A DNA stretch of 64,000 bases from Nitratireductor sp. B36 (GCF_020833685.1 NZ_JACKZY010000005.1:124001-188000), one strand, 5' to 3'; shown: positions 7,336-16,640, numbered from the stretch's first letter. Translations and numbers: made by a program. The notes: a model not told the origin generated them from the sequence alone.

Positions 7336-8201
7336 GCGGGGAGAAAACGGTTCTGGCGCTCGATATCGGAGGGACGAAAATGCTCGCTGCCCTGGTGCGC
7401 GGCGAGACCGTTGCCGACAGCCTGACCATGCCGACCCCGAAAGGAGACGGCGGCCCGGCCGAATGGCTGGAAGCGCTGTTTGCCAGAATCGCGCACTGGC
7501 AGGGAACCTACGAGAGTGTTGGCGTGGCGGTGACGGGCATTGTCGATGACGGGCTGTGGTCGCCTCTCAACCGCAGGACACTCGACATTCCAGAGCGGTT
7601 TCCGCTGTTGCAGACGGTGATGGGTCTTTCAGAAAAGCCGGCCATCGCCGCCAATGATGCGCAGGCCGCCGCATGGGGCGAATATCGATATGGTGACGGT
7701 GAGGGGGATCTGGTTTTCCTGACGATCTCTACCGGCATTGGTGGCGGTGTGGTTCTGGATGGCAAATTGCGGGCGGGGCTCGCCGGCCATTTCGGCTTGA
7801 CGCAGGGGCAGGATTTCGACGGCGCGCTTGAGGATCACGTCTCGGGCAATTTCATCGCCGCCGAGGCGGCAGTGCATCAGCCGGGCTCGAGTGCGCGCGA
7901 GGTTTTTGCGGCAGCGGAGAAGGGCGAGTGCTGGGCCGATGCCATTCTCGATCTTTCGGCGCGGCGGACGGCCATTCTGTGCCGCAACATAAAACTGACC
8001 TTCGACCCGGCGCGCATTGTGATCGGCGGTGGCATCGGGCTGGCGCCGGGCTACCGGGCGCGCATCGAGGCGCATCTTGACGATGTGCCCGAAAGGCTGA
8101 GGCCCCGGCTTGTGCCGGCGAGGCTCGGCGACAAGGCCGGCGTGGTGGGGATCGCCGACCTGGCACGTGAAACCAAGACCCAAAACCAGACAAACCAATA
8201 A
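7332..8201 (+). CDS. nanK: ROK-family sugar kinase, probable N-acetylmannosamine kinase
   Basis: 289 residues. The N-terminal ATP-binding LALDIGGTKMLAALV and the STGIGGGVVLDG loop mark a ROK/hexokinase-fold kinase. Coupling to nanE (ATGA overlap) suggests it phosphorylates ManNAc to ManNAc-6-P. Unusually, the ROK zinc motif CxCGxxGCxE is absent: after the AGHFGL that corresponds to AGEIGH, the sequence runs through a short cysteine-free stretch to HVSGNFIAAE. Several divergent ROK kinases lack this site, so activity is still plausible, but the exact substrate is inferred from context. Confidence 0.8.
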   Translation: MSGEKTVLALDIGGTKMLAALVRGETVADSLTMPTPKGDGGPAEWLEALFARIAHWQGTYESVGVAVTGIVDDGLWSPLNRRTLDIPERFPLLQTVMGLSEKPAIAANDAQAAAWGEYRYGDGEGDLVFLTISTGIGGGVVLDGKLRAGLAGHFGLTQGQDFDGALEDHVSGNFIAAEAAVHQPGSSAREVFAAAEKGECWADAILDLSARRTAILCRNIKLTFDPARIVIGGGIGLAPGYRARIEAHLDDVPERLRPRLVPARLGDKAGVVGIADLARETKTQNQTNQ

Positions 8202-8215
8202 ATGGGAGAATGACC

Positions 8216-9547
8216 ATGAAACCTGTTGCACGATTTGCAGCCGCCCTTCTGGGCAGCGTTTTTGCCGCCGGCCTTTATGCCGGTGCGGCCAATGCGGAAG
8301 TGACCGTGCTCGGCTGGCCGGGCGGCCCGGAAGAAACGGCGCTGCGGGCTGCCGCTGACGCCTATAACGCCAAGGATGATGTGAGCGAGGAGAACAAGGT
8401 CGAGCTTCTGTTCTTCAACCGCGACGGCTTCTGGGACAAGTTGCAGGCGGACCTTGCCGCAGGCTCGGACGCGTTCGACCTGAACCTGCTCGCCACCTAT
8501 TCCATCGGCCGCTACGCGCCCTTCATGGAGCCGGTGGAGCTTTCGGACGAGGCGCAGGCGCTTTATGGCGATGCGGTGCTTTCAACCATGCAGTTCGACG
8601 GCAAACAGTATGGCGTGCCGACCGACCTTTCGCTGCATTTCATGTATTACCGCAAGGACCTGATCGACGCGCTGATGAGCGATGACGACGCCAGGGCGCG
8701 CTATGCGGACATCAGCGAGGAGCATCTGGGCACGGCGATGGAGCCGAAGAACCCGGACGAATGGACCTGGGACGACTATGCCGCGACCGCGCTCTATTTC
8801 ACCAAGGCGGTGAACCCCGACAGCCCGACGCGCTATGGCACGGTGCTGCAGATGAAGAACCTGCTCTTCAACATCATGGTGTGGCAGTCCACCGCGCGCT
8901 CTTATGGCGGCGACTGGATGGATGCCGATGGCAAGATCACGGTCGACTCGGAGGCCTTCCGCAAAGGGCTGGAGCTCTACAAGAAGCTCTATGATGCCGG
9001 TGCGACGCCGCGCGATTCCCTTTCCTACGAATTTGCCGAGGCGAATGCCGCCTATGCGGCGGGCCAGGTGGCGGCCATGGTGCAGTGGAATGCGGCGGCA
9101 GCCGACCTGACCAATGCGGAGAAATCGCCCGCCGTGGGCGAGGTGACGGCGACGATTGCGCCGCCAGCGGGCCCTGAGGCGCGCGCCACGCATATCCATG
9201 GCCTGGGGCTTGGCCTCAACAAGAGTGCCGAAAACAAGGAAGGCGCGAAGGCTTTTCTGAAATGGCTCTCGACGGAGGAGGCGGCCCTGATCTATGCGCG
9301 CGCGGGCGGAGCGCCGGCGCTTTCGGCGGACGCGGTTTCGGCGGTTGCGGAAGAGCGACCCGATCTCGTGCAGCTTGGCGAATATGCCGGGGCCTATGGC
9401 TATGTCATGAATGGCGGGGCTTCGGCCAATGCGCTTGCGATCTACGAATTGCAGGCGAAGGAGTTCACCGGTTACTGGTCGGGCCAGCAGGATCTCGACA
9501 CGGCGTTGGCCAATGTCGAGAAGGGCATGGCGGATCTCCTGAAGTAA
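8216..9547 (+). CDS. ABC sugar-binding protein (CUT1, family 1)
   Basis: 443-residue periplasmic solute-binding protein with a signal peptide ending near ANA-EVTVLGWPGG. It has the family 1 architecture, with a conserved MQFDGKQYGVPTDLS segment and a C-terminal helical region ending KGMADLLK. GGGAGA at 8204-8209 selects ATG 8216 over 8210. It follows nanK by 14 bases, so the ligand is probably ManNAc or a ManNAc-containing sugar. Stem-loop repeats separate it from the permease genes, which would favour its expression over theirs. Confidence 0.85.
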   Translation: MKPVARFAAALLGSVFAAGLYAGAANAEVTVLGWPGGPEETALRAAADAYNAKDDVSEENKVELLFFNRDGFWDKLQADLAAGSDAFDLNLLATYSIGRYAPFMEPVELSDEAQALYGDAVLSTMQFDGKQYGVPTDLSLHFMYYRKDLIDALMSDDDARARYADISEEHLGTAMEPKNPDEWTWDDYAATALYFTKAVNPDSPTRYGTVLQMKNLLFNIMVWQSTARSYGGDWMDADGKITVDSEAFRKGLELYKKLYDAGATPRDSLSYEFAEANAAYAAGQVAAMVQWNAAAADLTNAEKSPAVGEVTATIAPPAGPEARATHIHGLGLGLNKSAENKEGAKAFLKWLSTEEAALIYARAGGAPALSADAVSAVAEERPDLVQLGEYAGAYGYVMNGGASANALAIYELQAKEFTGYWSGQQDLDTALANVEKGMADLLK

Positions 9548-9562
9548 CACTGGCTGGTGCTG

Positions 9563-9673
9563 GCCCCTCATCCTCACCTTCTCCCCGCTAGCGGGGAGAA
9601 GGGGACATAGACGTCGCCGCTTCTTCCTTCTTCCCGTGAGCGGGGAGAAGGTGCCGGCAGGCGGATGAGGGGC
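9563..9673. repeat. Composite palindromic repeat between binding protein and permease genes
   Basis: Outer arms GCCCCTCAT (9563-9571) and ATGAGGGGC (9665-9673) enclose a perfect 26-base palindrome at 9577-9602 (core CCCCGCTAGCGGGG) and a second imperfect hairpin around 9630-9651. The same family recurs at 39438-39566 and 41594-41706. Here it lies between the binding-protein stop and the permease start. Confidence 0.8.
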
Positions 9674-9719
9674 GGGTGCCAACCGCTAAACCGATCCGGA
9701 AACCAGACCAAGAAACCCA

Positions 9720-10586
9720 ATGGAAACGACCCATCGCCTCGAATGGACGCTGCTTGCCACACCGCTGATGATGTTTCTGCTGGTGTGTCTCGGCTTTCCG
9801 GCCATCGTGAACCTGATCTACTCCGTCTCCGACATCAGCTTCGAGACGTTGCGCAGCCCCGAGATTTCCGGTTTCGGCAATTTTGCCGCAGTGCTGACCG
9901 ACAGCGGTTTCTGGCGGGCCAACTGGTTTTCGCTTCGCTTCGGTCTTCTGACGGCCATTCTCGAATGCCTGATCGGGCTCGGGCTTGCGGTTTTCCTCGC
10001 GCCGCTCTTCAAGGACCGTAGCTGGCCGATTGCCATTTTGATGCTGCCGCTGATGGTGGCGCCGGCGCTGATGGGGCTGATGTATAGGCTTGTGTTGCAT
10101 GAATTCGCCGGACCGGTGCCGCATTATCTGTGGGCGTGGTTCGGCAACAGCCCGGCGTTTCTGGGACCGAACTCGGCCTTCTGGACGCTGATTGTGGTCG
10201 AGACGCTGCAATGGACGCCGTTTGCGTTCCTGCTTTTTCACATGGCCTATCAGGCGATCCCGGAGGAGCTAAGGGAGGCGGCTTCGATCGACGGCGCGAC
10301 GGGCCTTGCCCGGTTCTGGCGCATCGAACTGCCCTTGATGCTGCCGACGCTGGCGGCGGCGCTTCTGATCCGTTTCATCGACGGGTTTCGCGTGTTCGAC
10401 AATGTCTATGTGCTGGCCGGAAGCGGGGCAGGCGGCTCCACCACCTCGCTCTCGATCTACATCTATGAAGCCTTCTTCAAGCAGGCGGCCATCGGCAAGG
10501 CGGTGGCGGCATCGGTGATCCTCTTTGCCGCGTCGTTTGCCGTGCTTTACGGCCTGAACCGCCTTGCAAGGCGCAGGAGACGATGA
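9720..10586 (+). CDS. ABC sugar permease (CUT1, MalF-type)
   Basis: 288 residues with six predicted membrane segments, the first near residues 12-35. The cytoplasmic EAA loop is present as EELREAASIDGATGLARFWR, followed by IELPLMLPTL. It forms the inner-membrane channel with the next gene. Its stop overlaps the next start (ATGA). No ATPase gene follows in this operon. Confidence 0.9.
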   Translation: METTHRLEWTLLATPLMMFLLVCLGFPAIVNLIYSVSDISFETLRSPEISGFGNFAAVLTDSGFWRANWFSLRFGLLTAILECLIGLGLAVFLAPLFKDRSWPIAILMLPLMVAPALMGLMYRLVLHEFAGPVPHYLWAWFGNSPAFLGPNSAFWTLIVVETLQWTPFAFLLFHMAYQAIPEELREAASIDGATGLARFWRIELPLMLPTLAAALLIRFIDGFRVFDNVYVLAGSGAGGSTTSLSIYIYEAFFKQAAIGKAVAASVILFAASFAVLYGLNRLARRRRR

Positions 10587-11407
10587 TGCTCAACGCGATC
10601 CGCTGGGCCGTGTTTGCCCTTGCCGCCTTTGCGATGAACTTTCCGCTCATTGTCACGCTTGTGACCTCGTTCAAGAGCGCGCGCGAGATTTCGACCAATC
10701 CGGGGCTCTGGATCAACGCGCCGACGCTGGAAAACTATGCGACGGTGCTGACGGTTTCCGACCGCCTGAATATTTTCCTATACCTTGCCAACAGCTTTGC
10801 CGTGGCGGCCATGGGCACGCTTCTGGCCGTGGCGCTGGCGCTGCCGGCGGCCTATGCGATCGTGCGCGGGCGGTTTGGTGAAAAGACGCTCCTGCCGCTG
10901 ATCGTGAATCTGCGGGCGGTGCCGCTCGTCATCTTCGCCATTCCCATCTACATGATGTTCCAGTTCATGGGCCTGCTCGACACGCGCTTCGGCCTTGGGC
11001 TGGTGATGACCATCGTCAACATTCCGCTGGTGCTGATCATCCTCGTCAACGCCATTTCGGACGTGCCGTTCGAACTGGACGAGGCGGCGATGATCGACGG
11101 GGTGAGCCGCACGGGCATTCTGTTCAAGATCGTCGGCCCCGTGTGCCGGCCGGCCCTTGTGACGAGCATGATCTTCGGCTTCATCACCGCATGGAACGAG
11201 TTCCTGTTCGGCCTGATGCTGACCACCTCGAAGGCGGTTCCGGTGACGGTCGGCGCGTCGTTCTTTTTCGCGGCGTCGGGCGGCGGCGTTCAATGGGGCG
11301 TGGCAGCGGCGGTGATGATGGTGGGCGCGCTGCCGCCCATGCTGCTGGGGCTTCTCATGTATCGCAAGATCAGCGGCACGATGATGGCCGGGGCGGTGAA
11401 GGGGTAG
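10583..11407 (+). CDS. ABC sugar permease (CUT1, MalG-type)
   Basis: 274 residues and six membrane segments. The EAA loop is FELDEAAMIDGVSRTGILFK. It is the second permease of the nan-linked importer and the last gene of the operon. The C-terminus MYRKISGTMMAGAVKG is typical of MalG-like subunits. An ATPase subunit is needed for transport but is absent; the nearest candidate is at 13767-14882 on the other strand. Confidence 0.9.
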   Translation: MMLNAIRWAVFALAAFAMNFPLIVTLVTSFKSAREISTNPGLWINAPTLENYATVLTVSDRLNIFLYLANSFAVAAMGTLLAVALALPAAYAIVRGRFGEKTLLPLIVNLRAVPLVIFAIPIYMMFQFMGLLDTRFGLGLVMTIVNIPLVLIILVNAISDVPFELDEAAMIDGVSRTGILFKIVGPVCRPALVTSMIFGFITAWNEFLFGLMLTTSKAVPVTVGASFFFAASGGGVQWGVAAAVMMVGALPPMLLGLLMYRKISGTMMAGAVKG

Positions 11408-11783
11408 AGTCATGCTCCAATTTTTCAGCCCGATTGTGGCGACAAGAACATCGGCTTAGCCGTGCGCGGGCCGTGAGCGGATTTGCATTCCCCAAGAACG
11501 TTCACACTCTCTCATCTGCCATACGCCAAGAGAGTTCGGACAAAGGCCAAGCGCCGGGCAAAGCCATTTTTCACTCGATGCAAAGTAAGGCGTATTTCCG
11601 ATAGTATCCCGCATCTTCAGAGAATTGGGAATTACAAAATAAATATTATTTTATATAATGCATTTTATTATTAAATATCGTCAAAACTATTATTTAAAAT
11701 TAAATGCCATGCCAATTGACCGAATATAGTATGTTTGGTTATTGCCGTTTCGGTTTTCTGAATCTGATATTGGCATCAAATAT
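11408..11783. other. AT-rich spacer between the nan operon and the S9 peptidase gene
   Basis: 376 bases with no supportable gene. From about 11600 the composition changes sharply to AT-rich sequence with runs such as TTTATTATTAAAT, unlike the flanking high-GC DNA. No clear terminator hairpin was found after the permease stop. The AT-rich part may hold the promoter of the peptidase gene, and it marks the left border of a compositionally foreign patch. Confidence 0.6.
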
Positions 11784-13754
11784 ATGAAAAGATACTTTTA
11801 TATAATTTCACTGCTTATAATTACGTTTTCGATTCTGTCATATTTCTTTTTCGTCGGAAAAAATTCGCTTCTATATACTGAAGAGGAAAGGTCATATATC
11901 CCCCTCTCGGCTCTGTACCAAGCCTCTGAGACATCGGAAAGAGGCTTCATCCCATCTTTCGATGGGTCAATCATTGCGTCTTTCATGGAGGAAGGGGCAA
12001 AAAAAACAATACGCCTTCGTCGACGCTCTGAGAAAAGCTCCTATGAGGAAATCGATGCCTCAGAAATCAGTGATTTCAACTGGCATCCCTTTCTCAATGC
12101 TCTGGTGGTGAACAAGAACGGAAGACTTTGGCAGATCCCAGCCGAAACAACGCGCCTCGAGAAGTGGATCGATGTAACCCCCCGAGGATTTTTGAACGCG
12201 AGTATCTTGCGCTGGCCAAAGGATGCCTCCGGCGAGCTCGTTGTCTCATCAACCGATCGAAACCCCGCCTTTTCCGACCTTTACACGCTGCGTACCGATG
12301 GCAGTGGCAAGACACTGCTTGAGGAAAACGAAGGCAACACATTTGGATGGTGGTTCAACGCCGATCTGAACCCTGTCGTGCGTCTGGACGAGCTTCCGAA
12401 CGGAAACAGAAGGGTTCTGCATCGCAGACCCAACGAGGAAGAATGGAAGCCTGTTCTCGACATCGAAAAGCGAGATGACTTCGAGATTCTGCGCCCTCAG
12501 AACATCGACACGGAACTATACGCTCTGTCCAATCGCGGAAGGGATACGATCGCTCTTGTCAGGGTGAACCTTGCGGATGGCCTCGAAGAGGTCATTGCGC
12601 GGGACGAGGACGTGGACATTGTTTCCGCCTTTTTCCTCAATAAGTCGAAAAATCTCCCCGATCTGGTGACCTACCCAAAGAATGGATATCCGTTTATCGA
12701 ACCGCTGACCCCGGAAGGCAATCGGCTCAAGAATCTGGTTGATACGCGCGAGCGTCAACCGGGTGGAGGTGTGATAGGCCAATCTGCCGACGGGCGTATT
12801 CTCACCATCGCAGAGCAAAACAGCGCGGAGGCACTTACTTTCTTTCTGCTTGATGTGCAGAGCGGAACGAAAGAGGAGCTGGGTTCAACACCGTTGAAAA
12901 AATGGGCTCGCTACCTCTCGCCGATGATCCCGAAAACGATCCACGCAAGGGATGGTCTAAAGCTACCTGCCTTCCTCACGCTACCCAAAAACCGTCCTCC
13001 CGAGAAACTCCCCGCCGTTGTCATGATACATGGGGGGCCAGCGAGCCATTACCGCTATGGTTTCGACGCGGACGTCCAGATGCTCGCCAACCGCGGTTAC
13101 GCCGTTCTACAGGTCAACTTTCGCGGTTCCACCGGATATGGCAAAGCATTTCGGGCTGCTGGCTACGGAGAGGCCGGCCGAGCCATGCAAGACGATATTG
13201 TCGATGCAGCGAAGTGGCTGGTAGAAAATGGAACAGCCGACCCGAACCGCATGGCCGTAATGGGAGGAAGCTATGGCGGTTACTCGGCCGCGCTCGCAAT
13301 GACCCGCGATCCAGGTCTGTTCAAGGCGGCTATCGTGGAATCCGCCGTCCTGGATCTGCGATACCAAATGCAGAACAATCCGTTTTCCTGGGCTCTCGGA
13401 AGAGATGAACTGGAACGATATTTCGGCAATCCGGACGATGAAGCCGAACTGGAGGAGATGTGGCGCCGTTCCCCCCTGACACAGGCCAGTCGCACCGAAG
13501 GCGCGATCCTTCTGATGGCAGGAAAGAGGGATACGGTGGTTGGCTTCGAGCAGAGCGAAGCGTTCGAGCGCGCTTTGAAACAGGCAGGGAAGTCCGTGCA
13601 GGCACTCTACCATGAGGACGAAGCCCACAGCGTGATAGATCCTGAAGCGCTGTTGAAGCGGGCGAGGGCGATCGAGTCCTTCCTGGCCGAACAACTGGGA
13701 GGCGACGTGGAGAAACCCGCCTCGCCAACCCGGTTCCCCGGCTGGTTTAACTGA
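11784..13754 (+). CDS. Membrane-anchored S9 family peptidase (acylaminoacyl-peptidase/DPP type)
   Basis: 656 residues. An N-terminal hydrophobic anchor (residues 3-24, YFYIISLLIITF onward) is followed by an extracytoplasmic beta-propeller-like region. The C-terminal alpha/beta hydrolase carries the catalytic triad: Ser496 in GGSYGGYS, Asp583 in AGKRDTVV and His615 in DEAHSV. MIHGGPASHY provides the oxyanion region. Members cleave short peptides or N-acylated peptides. The frame is open to a TTG at 11742, but ATG 11784 begins the anchor and is preferred; neither has a good Shine-Dalgarno. The 5' third is AT-rich with many A/T-ending codons, unlike its neighbours, suggesting transfer. Confidence 0.85.
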   Translation: MKRYFYIISLLIITFSILSYFFFVGKNSLLYTEEERSYIPLSALYQASETSERGFIPSFDGSIIASFMEEGAKKTIRLRRRSEKSSYEEIDASEISDFNWHPFLNALVVNKNGRLWQIPAETTRLEKWIDVTPRGFLNASILRWPKDASGELVVSSTDRNPAFSDLYTLRTDGSGKTLLEENEGNTFGWWFNADLNPVVRLDELPNGNRRVLHRRPNEEEWKPVLDIEKRDDFEILRPQNIDTELYALSNRGRDTIALVRVNLADGLEEVIARDEDVDIVSAFFLNKSKNLPDLVTYPKNGYPFIEPLTPEGNRLKNLVDTRERQPGGGVIGQSADGRILTIAEQNSAEALTFFLLDVQSGTKEELGSTPLKKWARYLSPMIPKTIHARDGLKLPAFLTLPKNRPPEKLPAVVMIHGGPASHYRYGFDADVQMLANRGYAVLQVNFRGSTGYGKAFRAAGYGEAGRAMQDDIVDAAKWLVENGTADPNRMAVMGGSYGGYSAALAMTRDPGLFKAAIVESAVLDLRYQMQNNPFSWALGRDELERYFGNPDDEAELEEMWRRSPLTQASRTEGAILLMAGKRDTVVGFEQSEAFERALKQAGKSVQALYHEDEAHSVIDPEALLKRARAIESFLAEQLGGDVEKPASPTRFPGWFN

Positions 13755-13766
13755 CCGGCGCTCAGA

Positions 13767-14882
13767 TTACCCGATGCGCTCTTGCGTCTGCGGGTCGAAC
13801 AGCACCGCCTTGTCGAGATTGAAGGCGAGGCGGGCGGTCTGGCCGGCGGAGATGGGCGCATCGGCGCGCAGGCGGGCGACGATCTCACGCCCGCCGAGCC
13901 GGGTGACCGCGAATGTGTCGGAACCGGCAGGTTCGATCACCTCGATCTCGCAGTCGAGTTCGCTGATGCGGCTGGCATTGCGGTCGGCGCTGTCGGGGTC
14001 TGTCAGCGCTTCAGGGCGGATGCCGAACACCACCTCCTTGCCATCGCGGCCTGCAAGCGCGCCATTGGCCTCAGCCATGGGCAGGGTCAGGGGTGCGCCA
14101 TCCTCGCGCTCCATGACGATGGCGACATCGCTGCCATCGGCTTTCACCTTTGCCGGAATGAGGTTCATGGAAGGCGAGCCCATGAAATCGGCCACAAAAA
14201 GATTGTTGGGCCGGTTGTAGATCTCGGCCGGGGTGCCGAACTGCTGGAGAACGCCGTCCTTCAGGACCGCGATCTTGGTGGCCAGTGTCATCGCCTCGAT
14301 CTGGTCATGCGTGACATAGACGATGGTGGTGCCCATGCGCTGGTGCAGGCGCTTGATCTCGGTGCGCATGTCGACACGCAGCTTGGCATCGAGATTGGAG
14401 AGCGGCTCGTCGAACAGGAACACCATCGGATCGCGCACGAGCGCCCGGCCCATGGCGACACGCTGGCGCTGACCACCGGAAAGCTGGCTCGGCTTGCGGT
14501 CGAGCAGCGCGCCGATCTGCAGCGTTTCGGCAACCCTGGCAATCGCCGCGTCGCGCTCCGCTTTTGGAATGCCGCGGATTTCCATGCCGAAGCCGATGTT
14601 CTCGGCCACGGTCATGTTTGGATAAAGCGCATAGGACTGGAACACCATGGCGATGTCGCGCTGCGAGGGGTGGAGATCGTTGACCACCTTGCCATTGATG
14701 CTGATCTCGCCGCTGGTGATGGCTTCAAGCCCGGCAATGGTGTTGAGCAGGGTGGACTTGCCGCAGCCGGACGGGCCGACGAGCACCAGGAAGCCGCCCT
14801 CTTCGATTTCGAGGTCGATGCCCTTCAGCACATCCACCTTGCCGAAGGATTTTCTGAGATTGTCGATCTTGAGAAAGGCCAT
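13767..14882 (-). CDS. CUT1 ABC transporter ATPase (MalK/UgpC/MsmK type)
   Basis: 371 residues. Walker A GPSGCGKSTLLN, signature [16 protein letters not shown], Walker B VFLFDEPLSNLD and switch histidine VTHDQ are intact. The C-terminal third is the MalK-type regulatory OB/TOBE domain. It is the last gene of the operon binding protein, permease, permease, ATPase. ATPases of this group are often shared between CUT1 importers, so it could also energise the neighbouring nan-linked importer, which has no ATPase of its own. Confidence 0.93.
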   Translation of the reverse strand: MAFLKIDNLRKSFGKVDVLKGIDLEIEEGGFLVLVGPSGCGKSTLLNTIAGLEAITSGEISINGKVVNDLHPSQRDIAMVFQSYALYPNMTVAENIGFGMEIRGIPKAERDAAIARVAETLQIGALLDRKPSQLSGGQRQRVAMGRALVRDPMVFLFDEPLSNLDAKLRVDMRTEIKRLHQRMGTTIVYVTHDQIEAMTLATKIAVLKDGVLQQFGTPAEIYNRPNNLFVADFMGSPSMNLIPAKVKADGSDVAIVMEREDGAPLTLPMAEANGALAGRDGKEVVFGIRPEALTDPDSADRNASRISELDCEIEVIEPAGSDTFAVTRLGGREIVARLRADAPISAGQTARLAFNLDKAVLFDPQTQERIG

Positions 14883-14886
14883 GGGC

Positions 14887-15765
14887 TTATCCTTTGACGG
14901 CGCCGGCCATGAGGCCGCGCACGAAATAGCGTCCGGAGACGATGTAGACGATCAGGGTGGGCAGGGCGGCGAGGATCGCGCCGGCGAAATGGACATTGTA
15001 TTCCTTCACGCCGCCCGACGAGGACACGAGATTGTTGAGCGCAACCGTCATGGGCTGGGAATCGAAGTCGCCGAAGGAAACGCCGAACAGGAAGTCGTTC
15101 CAGATATTGGTGAACTGCCAGATAACCGTGACCACGATGATGGGGGCGGAGGAGGGCAGGAGAATGCGCCTGAAAATCTGGAAGAAGCCCGCGCCGTCGA
15201 TCTGCGCCGCGCGGATCAGCTCCGTGGGGAAGGCGGCGTAATAATTGCGGAAGAACAGCGTGGTGAAGCCGAGGCCATAGACCACGTGGATCAGAACCAG
15301 CCCCTGTGTCGTGCCGGCAATGCCCAGCATGCCCAGAATACGTGCGGCAGGAATGAGCGCGATCTGGAAGGGGATGAAGCAGGACAGAAGAATGAGCCCG
15401 AAGACGATGTCATCGCCCCGGAAGCGCCATTTGGTGAGCACGTAACCATTGAGCGCGCCCAGAATGGTGGAGATGGCCACGGCGGGCACCACCATGAGGA
15501 TGGAGTTGAAGAAATAGGGCTTCAGACCCGTTGGCTGCACGCCCACCTGCGCGCTCGACCATGCCTTGGTCCATGGCTCGAAGGTGAAGACATCGGGCAG
15601 GGCGAGCATGTTGCCCTGGCGGATTTCTTCGAGCGGTTTCACCGAATTGACCAGCATCACGTAGAGCGGCAGGAGATAGTAGACCGCAAAGACGATGAGG
15701 ACGGAATAGATTGCGGCGCGGGCAAGCTTGTTGCCGCTGACGCCAGCGGTTTTTTCAGCGCTCAT
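14887..15765 (-). CDS. ABC sugar permease (MalG/GtsC-like)
   Basis: 292 residues, six membrane segments and an EAA loop TELIRAAQIDGAGFFQIFRR. The N-terminal region (YYLLPLYVMLVNSVKPLEEI) and the VSFGDFDSQPMTVALNNLVS stretch resemble glucose/mannose GtsC-type permeases. The start overlaps the upstream permease stop by four bases; the ATPase start is four bases after its stop. Confidence 0.9.
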   Translation of the reverse strand: MSAEKTAGVSGNKLARAAIYSVLIVFAVYYLLPLYVMLVNSVKPLEEIRQGNMLALPDVFTFEPWTKAWSSAQVGVQPTGLKPYFFNSILMVVPAVAISTILGALNGYVLTKWRFRGDDIVFGLILLSCFIPFQIALIPAARILGMLGIAGTTQGLVLIHVVYGLGFTTLFFRNYYAAFPTELIRAAQIDGAGFFQIFRRILLPSSAPIIVVTVIWQFTNIWNDFLFGVSFGDFDSQPMTVALNNLVSSSGGVKEYNVHFAGAILAALPTLIVYIVSGRYFVRGLMAGAVKG

Positions 15766-16640
15766 CTCTGCCTCCCCGGTTTCAGTTCGGAATAGAGATA
15801 GGGAATGATGATCGAGAAGATCATCACCAGCATGATGATGGCCGACGACGCGCCAATGCCCATCTGGTTTCGGGTAAAGGTGTAGGAATACATGAAGGTG
15901 GCCGGCAGTTCGGTGGCCTGACCGGGGCCGCCGCCGGTGAGCGCGATGACGAGGTCATAGGACTTGATGGCCAGATGCGCGAGCACCACGAAGGCGGACA
16001 GGAAGACCGGGCGCATCATGGGAATGATGATGCGGCGATAGATGGTGACATTGGACGCGCCATCCATCTGCGCAGCCTTGATGATCTCGCTGTCGACGCC
16101 GCGAAGGCCCGCAAGAAACATGGCCATGACAAAGCCGGACGACTGCCAGACGGCGGCGATGACCACCGTGTAGATCGCCAGCGTGCGGTCCTTGATCCAG
16201 GCAAATTCGAAGCTTGCCCAGCCCCATTGATGCATGGTGTTTTCAAGCCCGATGCCGGGATCGAGAAACCATTTCCACGCCGTGCCCGTGACGATGAAGG
16301 AGAGCGCCATCGGATAGAGATAGATGGGCCGCAGAAAGCCTTCGCCACGGATCTTCTGGTCGAGCAGGATCGCCAGAAAGAGCCCCAGTACGGAACAGAT
16401 GATGATGTAGAGCGAACCGAAGATCGCCAGATTGGTGAGCGCCCGCCACCAGTGACGCAGATCCCACAGTTTGGCGTAATTCTCGAACCCGACAAACCCG
16501 TAGGACGGCAGCATGCGCGAATCCGTCATCGACAGGTAGAACGTGTAGAGGATGAAGGCGTAGACGAAGATCAGGATCAGCGCCATGCTCGGGCTGAGCA
16601 CCAGGCGCGGTATGATCTCCTGCAGGCGATTGCGGTTCAT
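15762..16640 (-). CDS. ABC sugar permease (MalF/GtsB-like)
   Basis: 292 residues with six membrane segments. GTAWKWFLDPGIGLENTMHQ and the EAA loop SEIIKAAQMDGASNVTIYRR are characteristic of GtsB/AglF-like permeases for hexoses. It follows the binding-protein gene after a 225-base spacer containing two stem-loops. Confidence 0.9.
   Translation of the reverse strand: MNRNRLQEIIPRLVLSPSMALILIFVYAFILYTFYLSMTDSRMLPSYGFVGFENYAKLWDLRHWWRALTNLAIFGSLYIIICSVLGLFLAILLDQKIRGEGFLRPIYLYPMALSFIVTGTAWKWFLDPGIGLENTMHQWGWASFEFAWIKDRTLAIYTVVIAAVWQSSGFVMAMFLAGLRGVDSEIIKAAQMDGASNVTIYRRIIIPMMRPVFLSAFVVLAHLAIKSYDLVIALTGGGPGQATELPATFMYSYTFTRNQMGIGASSAIIMLVMIFSIIIPYLYSELKPGRQR

Noticed and set aside
11742-11783. TTG start for the S9 peptidase
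   Set aside because: TTG in AT-rich sequence without Shine-Dalgarno; the membrane anchor begins at ATG 11784.
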